A stretch of DNA of 64,000 nucleotides from Populus alba. Taxonomy: Eukaryota > Streptophyta > Magnoliopsida > Malpighiales > Salicaceae. The stretch is taken from contig NC_133297.1 in the NCBI RefSeq assembly GCF_005239225.2, positions 15,612,147 to 15,676,146 on the forward strand, read 5' to 3'. The translations under genes were made by a program, and so were the position numbers. Positions 13,641 through 24,096 of the stretch are shown here, in pieces (position 1 is the first letter of the stretch; each line of letters begins with the position of its first letter). Under the pieces are notes generated by a model. It ran no database searches, was not told the DNA's origin, and worked only from the letters and a program-made list of their open reading frames with translations.

Positions 13641-13794
13641 TTAAAAGTGTAATACATTACAGTTGGAGCTTCCAGTTCTTGCAGAGAGAGTTTTCATTTA
13701 GGTTACCAAAGCACAAGGACGCATTTATTCTTTCTTCGTTTGATTCTTCTGCTTCCAAATTTTATTATTCCACCTTTTTTATGCCCCGTTTGTT

Positions 13795-13985
13795 TTGTGA
13801 TTAGAAAGCGTTTTACATAAAAAAAAAATTAAATTAAATTGTTTTTTTTTAAATTAGTGTGATATATTTATATCAAAAATAAATAAAAATATTATTTCTA
13901 TATATTTTCAAATAAAAAATACTTAAAAAATTAACTGTTATTATAATATCAAACAAAATATATATTTTCAAGTGTGTGTTTGATA
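13795..13985. repeat. Diverged copy of a dispersed AT-rich repeat
   Basis: Begins near 'ccccgtttgttttgtgatt' and continues as runs of A/T interrupted by words shared with the copies near 15.0, 15.6, 20.7, 29.1 and 36.7 kb. It ends near the phrase 'tgtttgatattataatag'. It is probably a non-autonomous (MITE-like) Salicaceae repeat; the family name is not assigned. Confidence 0.4.
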
Positions 13986-14639
13986 TTATAATAGTTTTTG
14001 TTGTTGTGGTTTAAAAAAAAAATTAAAAGAAATATCTTTAGTTGTATTTGTTTAAAAATAAGTTTTTTTAAAAAAAAATATGTTTTTAATTAAAATTATT
14101 AAAATTATTATTTTTACATGTAAAATAAATGAAAAAAAATCTATATTAATGAGAATAAATTTTTTTTCTTCTACAAAATCAAAGTTTGAAATGCAATTAA
14201 ACACCATGTCACTACAAAAAATAAAAATCATTCAACTAATCCGTGGTTTTTTCTTTATGGATAGATAACAAACAAAATTTACCACGATACTAATAATTTC
14301 TAAATATTTTTCAAATTACTTTTAAATTGAGAATTCCTACAAATTCAAAAAATACTTTCGCACCACCATGGTTGTTTATTTATTTATTTATTTTTATAAT
14401 TGTCAACAGAAAAAATAAAAATAAAAATAAAAATAAAAATAAAAAATCGCCACTTACTCCGAAACCAACTAGGAGTTTTGAGAATATTGTTTGTGAACTA
14501 ATAATATATAGTAGCTACTTGGTCTATTTATTCAAAGAAAACAGCCAGCTAATATTATTCCTTCCTTCCTTCCGAGCCCGATAACAAGATTTCCGATACC
14601 ACTAGATTATATATTTTTGGAGTCTTGTGTATCGGTGAT

Positions 14640-14940
14640 TGGGGTTATCGATAGATATGGATGCTGAATAATTAAGTTAGTGTTAATTATTTTTTTTAAT
14701 TAGTATTATATATTGCTATAATAGATGATGGACACACCACCGGTGACAATATATGTCGGCTATATACCTCACCACCCACCATTAATTAATTTAGAAATCT
14801 CTAGTTAAAGCAAGGGCATTAATCTAATAAACTTTATATTATGCCATGATTAGTTTGACCATAATTGTAACATATTTTTATATTATAGTTAATAAGGTTT
14901 GATTTGCTTCAAACGCTAGCTAGTGAACACACCCATTGGT
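14640..14940. other. AT-rich intergenic DNA
   Basis: Nothing beyond low-complexity AT-rich sequence is visible. No frame, RNA gene or clear repeat boundary was found. Confidence 0.4.
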
Positions 14941-14984
14941 GAGGTCGTTTATTGCAAGCAATAATGCTTGCACCGCATTTTCAA

Positions 14985-15165
14985 AAAATTTATTTATTTT
15001 TGTTTTACTAAAAAATATTTTTTTATATGTTTCGGATTGTTTTGATGCGCTGATCTCAAAAATAATTTTTAATAAATAAAAAAAATATCATTTTGATAGA
15101 TTTCGGCACGAAAAATACTTTAAAAGATAACCGCAACAACACTTTCAAACAAATTTTAAAATAAT
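14985..15165. repeat. Copy of the dispersed AT-rich repeat (plus orientation)
   Basis: Contains the diagnostic order 'ggattgttttgatgcgctga', then 'tcaaaaataatttttaataa', then 'gcacgaaaaatacttt', then 'caacaacactttcaaacaa'. The same order, diverged, appears at 15590-15735 and 20740-20910. Confidence 0.55.
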
Positions 15166-15589
15166 TTACAAATTAATTAAGATAAAGTTTTTTTCATACG
15201 TGATTTTAAGAGGACATCCTTTGTTTAATTTGATGTGTTTAGAATAATTTAATAAATTGTGTTGGATGTTAATTAATCCTAAAATTTGAATCCAAAAGGC
15301 TAAGAATGAGAAAAAATATCTTAAATCATTAAATAATTAACATCCAAAAGGCTTGAGCCTTTGAAGTTGAGGTCACAAATGCATTGCCCATCACATTCTT
15401 GACATGCTAATTATATTTTTCTTTTTAAAGTGGAAAACTTCCTTTTACATTTTGGAAAGAAACATATTTATATTTTCTTAATTGGTAAGAAAACAAAAAT
15501 GATACTGACAAGTACATTTTATCTTTGAAAATTGATTCTTTCACTCACATTCGCAATTGCAAGCAATAAAAAATATAAATATGGTTTAT

Positions 15590-15735
15590 TTTTTTGCGTT
15601 TCAAAGCATTTACAAATTATTTTTAATGTGTTGATATAAAAAATAATTTATTTTTAAACAAGTTATTTTGATATATTTTTAAATAAAAAACACTTTAAAA
15701 AATAACTATGATCACGTATCAAACAAGCTCTAAAT
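15590..15735. repeat. Copy of the dispersed AT-rich repeat (plus orientation)
   Basis: Shares 'aatgtgttgatataaaaaat', 'aaaaaacactttaaaaaata' and the closing phrase 'tatcaaacaagctc' with neighbouring family members. It lies only about 450 bp from the copy at 14985-15165. Confidence 0.5.
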
Positions 15736-17860
15736 ATTTATCTCTGTATCACAGCCCAAGTTAACAAGTAAAGCATCTAATGTTAATTTCACTACATATT
15801 CTTCCTTCTTTTTTTCTTGAAAAAATTATATTGATCAAGAATTGCATGCACACATTGAATATATGAATCTCATAAATCCAGCTGCCAAATCTTTACTAGA
15901 AGTGTGTTCGAGAAAATACTAAAAATAAAGTCAATTATTTCTCTTCTCCTCTCTTACACACACACATATATATAGTTTATAACTCAATTATTTCTCTTTT
16001 CCTCTTTCACACACACACACACACACATATAGTAATTTCTCAATGATATGTATGAATGCAGGCACCTAGCTAGGTGAAGAAATGGGGTGATGTTGTACTT
16101 GCTTTTTAATTAGGAGGGGATGAGGGGGTGCTTCGTAGCAAGTTACTTTAATAATAATGCCAATGGAAGCTTTATGATTTCCTCTTTATCTTTTTTCTTG
16201 CTTTTGTTGCCCTTCGCTAGCTTGCTTCTTGGGCTCTGATGGGAACTACCCAAGTACATGCCTTAATGTGCATGGGGGCCATCTTAGCAATACCATTTTA
16301 GCCTCAATAATTACTCCCTCCTGTTGGACGGAGACCCACCACGACGCCGTTAATCTCCTCTCCTCTCCCCGATGACGATTTCATCTGATGGACGTGATGA
16401 ACCCTAATTAATCACTCTTAATTCTCCCTCTAATCCCTCTGATAAAAATGATTACCCCAGACCCCTCAGCATGCAGAACAATGTCCATGCTCTTAATTTC
16501 CTTCCCTCTAGCTAGGTCAATCACCTTGCTATCAATGCATAATTCCAGTACAGCATATATATCTCTAATAATCCATCTACCTCTTGTATATATTGTTAAA
16601 AAATAATATAAATTATGTCATGAAACTTCACCTAATAACTTAAATTATTGAGTTGAAATAATTTTTATATAAAGAATAATAAAAATTATATCCTGAAATA
16701 TCATTTAATAACGTTTAAGTTATTGGGTTGAAATATTTTTTTTGGTATATATTATGTTTTTAGAATAAGGGTGGAATTATAACTTAGAATCAATCGATCT
16801 ATTACTTTTTACTTGCTCTAGAAGCAATGGGATTCTTCCTTTTCTTCTTCTTTTTACGTTCTCCGTATCAAAAAATGAAAGGAATTATGTAAAGTGGCGG
16901 TGTATCAAGAGATATCGATTAATTAGGGTTGAACTAAGATCATTGCATATCCACCACAAGCTAGCTAGCAGACTTGAGTGCATGATTAAGGAGGAAGGAT
17001 GCATTATTATCAATAAGAACACACTCCACCATGATGCTCCCTCTCGTTTGTTTCGTTTTTTTTCTTTATTATTAGACTAATAATTAATTGTTCATAATTA
17101 AGATATGAATGCTACTGTTTTCTCACCCTTGCATGTGCCGGAGCCACCTGCTACAGTCTGATTACAACCCTTGTCTCCTCATGACAGCTGCTTGTTTTAC
17201 TATGGGCATCGAGTGCCACTTAAAAGAAGAGAATTAATAATGTTATTTTTCCACCACTGAGTATCTAGTGCATTAACAAAAGGAGGCTGGCAATTGCCTC
17301 CTAATCTTGTATTAGAGAGGATATTCTTAAGTTTCTTAATATTTAATTTACTTTTTGGAGGGCAATTAAACACTCGTATTTCTGTAAGGGTTCTGGGATT
17401 TCTTCATGGCCACCGGCCGGACACCTCCCCCCCTCCCTCCCTCTCCGTCCCTCTCTCTCTCTCTCCTCCTCCTCCTCCCCCTCACCCTCCCCCTCTCCCT
17501 CTCTTCCCGGAAGGTTATGGGATCAAATAATTGCAATTTATATGTTTGTTCAGGTGGACCTTTCGGCGGGATTTCAAGCAGTTGGTATGAGGTTTTCATA
17601 TGGCCATTGATTTCCAAATACCATGTCATTTGGTGGGTAGGTCCTACTTTACATGCATGCACAAAAGCTATAATAATTGTATATTGTATTTTTTTTTTAA
17701 TTTAGGGATTTTTTAAAATCAACTAACGAGAACCACAAAACTGTTAGTAAATTATCAACATTGATACATGAGGATGGGAAAAATAAATAAATTATATTTA
17801 TTAAAAAATAAGTTGAGGTTGCTCCTTCCTTTTCTATTTGTTGCTCCTCGGTTTTCTTTC
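15736..17860. other. Intergenic DNA with CA and CT tracts
   Basis: Somewhat less AT-rich than its flanks at 16050-16560 and 17100-17650. It includes a (CA)n run at about 16006-16027 and a strongly CT/CCT-rich tract at about 17420-17510. I looked for mature sequences of the common plant microRNA families and for tRNA-like folds and saw none. Open frames over the CT tract are compositional artefacts. Confidence 0.4.
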
Positions 17861-17867
17861 TTTTCTC

Positions 17868-18566
17868 TAAATTGCAATTTCATCATCACATGATCATAGT
17901 TTTATTATAGGTCTTTTCATATATATGAGAGTACTCCAAAAACAAAAATCAATGTCGTTTGTCAACGTTTTTTCGATTGCATCTTTAATTTTGTGGAAAC
18001 TTTATAACCAAGAAAAAGAAACTAAGAAAAAGGACAAACATGTTAAAAACATGAAAACCACAATATGGCCAATCTACGAAACAACGTCGCCAATCTGAAA
18101 TTCACACTAAAATTTGTTTTAGTTCAACCATTTATTTAGTTTATTTTTCATTCCTTAAATTTGTAAAAGAAAAGAGAAATTCATCAAAAAAACCAATGAA
18201 AAAAAAAAGTTGTTAGTCGGCTATATTTTAATAGCAAAAAAGAATAATATTTGTGTCAATGTGATCTTTTTTTTCTAGTGAATTTAATAAAGGTATTGTT
18301 TCCCTAAACCTAAAAATATTGTGGGAAAAGTAGATCGATATTTGTTAATTTTTTTCAATTAATTTTTATTTTTTAAATGATTTTGGAGTGTTTTGGGGTT
18401 GGTAAGTAGTTTTTCAAGGTATATATTATGTGTTTGAAAGTGTTTTTAAATGAAAAAAAATAAAAATTGAGGGAGCTTGGGTTTTTAAAGTTAAAAAACT
18501 TGTATCCTAATTTTTCTATCACCTAAGGTAACCGAACAACAAATCAATTAGCGACAAGTCACCTGC
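17868..18566. repeat. Diverged tandem duplication, unit 1 (~0.7 kb)
   Basis: Shares ordered anchor words with the unit at 18611-19271: 'cacatgat', 'ttgtggaaactttataa', 'catgaaaacca', 'tggccaat', 'gttgttagtcggctatatt', 'aatttaataaaggta', 'gtgttttggggttggtaag' and 'gacaagtcacctgca'. Anchor offsets to unit 2 are about 710-760 bp. Confidence 0.65.
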
Positions 18567-18610
18567 ATAAGAATAGTGAAGGCCCCCCTTCCCCTCCAGA
18601 ATATTTTTTT

Positions 18611-19271
18611 TAAAATTGCATTTTAACTCTTTGAAGTCACATGATTGTTGTTTTATAGGTTTATTCATATAAACAGTACCTTAATTTATTTTTCAATGTC
18701 AATAGCAAAAAAAATTTCTCGATTGTATTTTTTTGTGGCAAATTTAATGAGCTATGGTTAAGTTTGTAACAAGAAAAGGAAATTCAAAGAAAAAAGACCA
18801 ATATGTAAAACACATGAAAACAACTTGGCCAATATAGAATTCATGCTAAAAGTTGTTTTAGTCTAAAAAATTATTTAGTTTATTTTTTAATCTCTAGATT
18901 TGAGACAGAAGAGAAAAACTTACTTAAAGAGAGAAAATGTTGTCAATTAACTATATTTCTGCTACTAAAAAGAATGATTTTAGTGTCAATAAATTTTAAT
19001 TCTGAAGAAGATTTCAATAAAGATACTAGTGTTGTTTCCTATAACCGTTTAGAGAAAAGTCATTTGGTGTGCATGTGATCTTTTTTATTTTGGCTGGTTT
19101 TTATTTTCAGAGTGTTTTGAGGTTGATAAGTTGTTTTTGATGTTTATATTATATTTTAAAGGTGTTTTTAAATTAAAAAAAGCTTAAATTTGATTTTAGA
19201 GATTCAAAAACTTGCGCTGAAATTTCTCCTGTCACTAAAGGTGACTTTATAATAGATCAATCAGTGACATG
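18611..19271. repeat. Diverged tandem duplication, unit 2 (~0.7 kb)
   Basis: Second copy of the unit at 17868-18566, in the same orientation, with many small indels. Matching anchors include 'cacatgattg', 'cttggccaatatagaattca', 'gtgttttgaggttgataag' and 'gtgacatgttgattgcc'. No open frame is conserved between units, so the repeat looks non-coding. Confidence 0.65.
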
Positions 19272-20370
19272 TTGATTGCCATTATTGGCAATAGGTCACC
19301 TCCACTATAGACAGTCACTAAATTTTTTTTTTTAAAAAAAAACAAACAACATGTCATTTACTTCTAATGAATTTTTTTTTAAAAAACTAGGCATGGGCTT
19401 GGGTTTCTAAGCTCAGGTTCACCTGAATTTTTTATTAAAGCTATGTACATGTGCTTGAGTCATCTATGTCTGACCTTTTTTTTATCGTTATATTTTTGTT
19501 CCTTTTCATCAATTATTTCTATATAAGTATTTGTTTATGTCATCTCTCTTATTTCTTAAAAAAATTGAATTAGTTTTATTTTTTTAATAATAATTAATTT
19601 TTTTTTAATTATATGATACTTCAAAGAGATTAATTTGATTTGTATAAAAAAAACTCTCCTCTTATATTGTATATGAATTAGTTGTATTTGTTTGAAGGTT
19701 TTTTATAAAAACAAAAATTATTTGTTATTAGCAACAACATTTAAATGTTCAGATAGAATGAACGAAAATATATAGATGTTATAAAATATTTGCATGTACA
19801 TCTATATTTTTATTTATACTATAAAAATTATCTTATCACTTTGATATTTAATTTGTGTTAACAAAATTATTTTATGATTTATCAGTTTATATATATTTAT
19901 TAGTTTATTTTATAAAATATAAATAATATCATTTTATTTTTAAAATAAAAAATTATGATATATAAAAATATATCCATACTTTTTTTTTCCAGGTTAACGC
20001 TTAACATAAACAGCTTGTTTGTGTAAGCAATATATTTATATATTTTTTTAATTAAAAAAATCATAATATTTTAAAATATATCCATATCCATAATATTAAC
20101 GCGTTCTCTTTTATTAGAGTCAACAACGTACAACGAGTGATGAGACTAAATCTTATAGAAATTTAATAGCTTTCTCGAAGTCACTTTCCACCATAGTTTC
20201 TACATTGATTTCTCAGGCTCTTGTACACGAAGAGCATTTTGAAAGGAAAACAATTATTTTAAAAGGACATGTTTAAAATTATTTATTTTTAAAAAAATTA
20301 TCTTTATCACCTACCCATTAAAATAATTTAAAAATATTTATTTTTTTTAAATTAATTAATTTTTAATAAA
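19272..20370. other. AT-rich intergenic DNA
   Basis: Low-complexity A/T runs with no supported frame, RNA gene or repeat boundary. Confidence 0.4.
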
Positions 20371-20765
20371 AAACCAGCTCAACTATGTCTATAAATAAAC
20401 CAAAATAGCGTGGGTCATAGTACGTCTACATGGAATTTTGTTGTTCAGTTGTGGACCTAACACATTTAATGCACAGTTTGAAACGAATCGTATTCACAAA
20501 AAAATATTTTTTTTTATTAAAATTTTAATTTTTTTTTAATAAAAACCCAATCCAACCATATCTCCAAATAAATCAAAATAGCAAGGGTCATAGTACGTCT
20601 ACAAGGACTTTTGTTGTTCAGTTATGGAGCCAACACATTTAAAGCAGTGTTTGGAACAGGTATAAATTATGTTTCATAAAAATTTAATTTAATTGTTTTA
20701 TTTTTTAGTTATGGATCCAATATATTTAAAGCATCATTTGGAATAGGTGTAAATTGTATTTCATA
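20371..20765. repeat. Tandem repeat, period ~173 bp, two copies plus a partial third
   Basis: Copy 1 (about 20371-20543) and copy 2 (about 20544-20700) share 'caaaatagc', 'gggtcatagtacgtctaca' and 'ttttgttgttcagtt'. A partial third copy at 20707-20765 repeats 'agttatggatccaa..atatttaaagca'. The repeat runs directly into a copy of the dispersed AT-rich family at 20740-20910. Confidence 0.7.
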
Positions 20766-20910
20766 AAAATTAATTTTTTATATATTTTGGATTGTTTTAT
20801 TGTGCTGATCTTAAAAATATTTTTTTAAAAAATATAAAAAAATCATTTTAGTGTATTTTTATACGAAAAATATTTTCAAAAACAACCATAATCATATTCT
20901 CAAAACATGC
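20740..20910. repeat. Copy of the dispersed AT-rich repeat (plus orientation)
   Basis: Shows the family order 'tattttggattgttttattg', 'gtgctgatcttaaaaat', 'tacgaaaaatattttcaaaa' and 'acaaccataatcatattctc', parallel to 14985-15165. Confidence 0.55.
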
Positions 20911-22695
20911 ACACATCAAATTCTATTAAAATAATTATTAAAATTTTTTAATTTCAACGTGAAAACATTTTGGTTATCAACTTTTTATAAGTTTAAAATG
21001 ATTATAAAAAGACAAAAACATATGAACAACTTTTTTCTTCATGAATACAATTTCTTCAACCAAAATCCATTTCCCCTATCTCTCTCAAGATTTCCCAAAT
21101 TCCTCAATTTTCTAAGATTTTCAATCTAATGTAGTTAATTCTCTAAATAATCTTAATTAGCTATAAGAGATTCTTAGCAGATCGGAAAGAGTGACTAGAT
21201 TAGAACACCAATTAATTTTCTTTAACTAATAATTTAAAGAAGTGACATAACAATTCCCAAATGTATTTATGTTTTCTACTCAACATTGAGTATAACTCTA
21301 AAAAATAAGGATTTTTTTTTCTACTCAACATTTGGGAATTGTTTCATCCTCTCATATATTATTATTAATGGATCGTGTAAAAAAATTTATTTTTTAATTT
21401 TACCCACAAATTTTATTTTTGGACAATTTAATTCTAATTAAATACCAATTAATTTTGATTTCTTATGAAAGGGTGAGATTGAAAGAAAAGGAATTGTAAT
21501 GAGAACGACATTAAACATGGGTGTCATGCTATAAATTTCACAAAAGATGTGGTTTGGCTTTTGAACTTTAAAAATAATGAAAATTATACTATTTTAGTAC
21601 CTCGATATTTTTTAAATTCAATTTTGGTACAAAAATTTATTTTTGTTATTTTTAAATCCCTGGTTGAGGAAGGTCGCCAGATTTCAAAAATAAAGAGAGA
21701 ACATATTATATGTTTTTTATCTTTAAAGTTCGTGAAAAAAACAAATCTTAACTCGGGTTTATTTTTGGTTTCAAGATGATTTTGGTTTTTTGGGTTGTTT
21801 TTTTGTATATTTTAGACCATATATAGATTTATCATAGTTTCTATGGTGATATATAGGTGTTTTGGGTCAAGAATGAGTTAAAAAGTAGTCTTTTAAGTAA
21901 AAAATAACTTAAGCCTTGATTTTGGTGGCCTGAATTTAAGCAAATCAGACAACGTGTCGTCTGATTTTTTTTTTTCAAAAAAATTTGGGGTAGACAACAT
22001 GATAAAATTAAAGGTCCAGTCACACAGGCTTGCCAGGACAGGTTCACGCGTGAGCCTTGATAAAATGGGTCAAGCGGGCTTTCTTGACTTTTACTTTTTA
22101 TATTAAATATTTTGATTTATTCTTGCCTCTCCATTTTTCAAGTTTTATTTTTATATATCATTGATGATTTTTTATTTATTTATTTATTCACACACAATTC
22201 TTGATTTATTTAATTATATATATATATAAATTATTTGAACTTAGGTTTGTTAAACTATAAAAATATATATTGATAAAACTTGCATATATAATAATTTTAC
22301 AAGAAATAAAATATTTAACTGTAATAAAGCGCGGTTGACATAAGTCATAACCAGTTGTAGCTTGCTGGCAATAAGGTAAACAACAAAGGTCGCGCTCGTC
22401 TGTGGCTGGCAGAGCATGAAACCATGGGGTTTCGAGCGTACTGTACAGCTTCTGCTACTGCTCAACTACCTAACGATCCTTTGCTTCCAAACAAGCCCTT
22501 CGATCACTGTCTTCTGTTTTCGACATCGAGAGGATTTGATGTCTTCAAACTTGCTTAGTGGCAAACACATTTCTAAAAACCGATGCAGTCTGGAAGCATT
22601 TTATTATGCATGTTCTTACTAGATTAATGGAAGACATACGTGTCATTAATTTTCTCTCCTTTTTTACATGTCTTCGAATCCAGCCTCCCTTTTGT

Positions 22696-22898
22696 TAGGG
22701 GGAGACAAAGAAAGATTCGAGATCCATCCATGAATATCCAATCATATAATCTATCATCATCCAAAACATGTTTCATTTTGTATTTTAAAATTATAAATTT
22801 TTATATATTTTATTAAAAATAAATTATCTTATTATCAAAAATAAATTTTCAACCTCCCTTTTATTAGGGGGAGAAAAAAAAGATTTGAAATCCATTCA
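22696..22898. repeat. Short direct repeat (~50 bp) containing 'ttagggggaga'
   Basis: The phrase 'cctcccttttgttaggggga' followed by a GA/A-rich run and 'gagatccatcca' (about 22684-22730) recurs with few changes at about 22853-22898. Copies are about 168 bp apart. Confidence 0.6.
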
Positions 22899-23535
22899 GA
22901 ATTTATTATTAAAATTATGTTTGTTTTTATGTTTTAAAAATATTTTTAAATATTAAAAAAAAAATTGCTTTTTGATATGAAAAACACGAAGGAAGAGTTC
23001 CATACATCCTCTCAATGGGATATGAAGTTTGATATTGCATCCTTGTTTTGTCCTTCTCCTAAACACTTTTATGTATAATTGAGCATGGAACAAAGTAGTT
23101 TTATAACCAAGACTTGTAACCTTCCCAACTTACAAATGGTCCCGACTCGTTTTTGGATTAATCATCTGAAAATTAAAAAAAGAAAAGAAAAAAGAAAATG
23201 TTGGAAGATGCTCCTCTCTGTCTCTCTCTAATATGATCTTGAAGTTTATTTAATGAGAATAAATTTATAGTCACTTCAATCCAATAGATTGTGACTGGAG
23301 AATCGGCCAGTACACATCCTTACATACAGTTTCCGACCATTATCTTTGTCATATGACAATGTGTTTCGAGAATCTTCATGATCAAGTGTGTCCATATTTA
23401 TTTTAAATCGACGTGTGGACTTTCAAAAAAAAAAAAAACAAAGAAAAAAAATACATGGCAGGCGTGGCAGATTTTGCTTTAGGTGGTGTTGCTATATGAA
23501 AAACACCACATTTTCATATTTAAACTCTAGGAGAC

Positions 23536-23731
23536 GGTGCCACAGCTGGAGACGGAATCAGCCGTGCCATTGCATTCAACATGGTTGATTCTTCCGTTGA
23601 ACCACCACAGCTCGATGTCCTTAATTCGGAGTCCAATTCCGTGAGCGCCTACAGAAATACAACATCTTCATCTGCTCATGTGAAGAGGGGACCCCGGCAC
23701 GGCTATGTAGCTTGCAGGTACGGAGGCTAGG
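23536..23731 (+). other. Unrecognised GC-richer open frame, possible exon or gene relic
   Basis: The plus strand stays open for about 65 codons after a possible acceptor (CTCTAG), ending at TAG 23729-23731. The only internal ATG (about 23580) would give a 49-residue peptide starting MVDSSVEPPQLDV and ending GYVACRYGG. Composition differs from the surrounding AT-rich DNA. I do not recognise the protein. It could be a chance frame, a relic, or one exon of an unmodelled gene. Confidence 0.2.
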
Positions 23732-24096
23732 TTGATGTACGAAAAATAGAAGCACATGGCAGCTCTGACTTGACTCCTCCGGCGAGAAAATCCTCCGGTC
23801 AGATGTACAGCATTGCATGGATATCTCGAGCAACTGTAAGAACCTGATAAGGTATCAGCCCAGGTTGCACGATCGAAGATGCGAGCGAGAACTTTCGAAC
23901 ATGCATGCACAAAAACTACATATTTATGCACAAGTGTAAAAGCAACTTACAACTCGAATCAGTTCCACCGACTCGCCAATTAAAAATTACAAGGTTGAAA
24001 TCAGTCCAAATAGCATTTGAGTCACACTCGTTTGGCAAGAGAGCGACATTTCTAAACATCTTAATCAAACTTTAACTTAGGAGAAGGCATTTTTGC

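Noticed and set aside
16050..17250. A microRNA precursor in the less AT-rich intergenic stretch
   Set aside because: No mature sequence of the common conserved plant families and no clear long hairpin could be found by eye.
17366..17705. Proline/serine- and arginine-rich frames of 78-99 codons
   Set aside because: They read a CT/CCT-rich tract in different frames and have no domain or splice context.
22416..22622. 68-codon frame with a hydrophobic start
   Set aside because: It looks like a signal peptide but the rest matches nothing known, and other frames are equally open.
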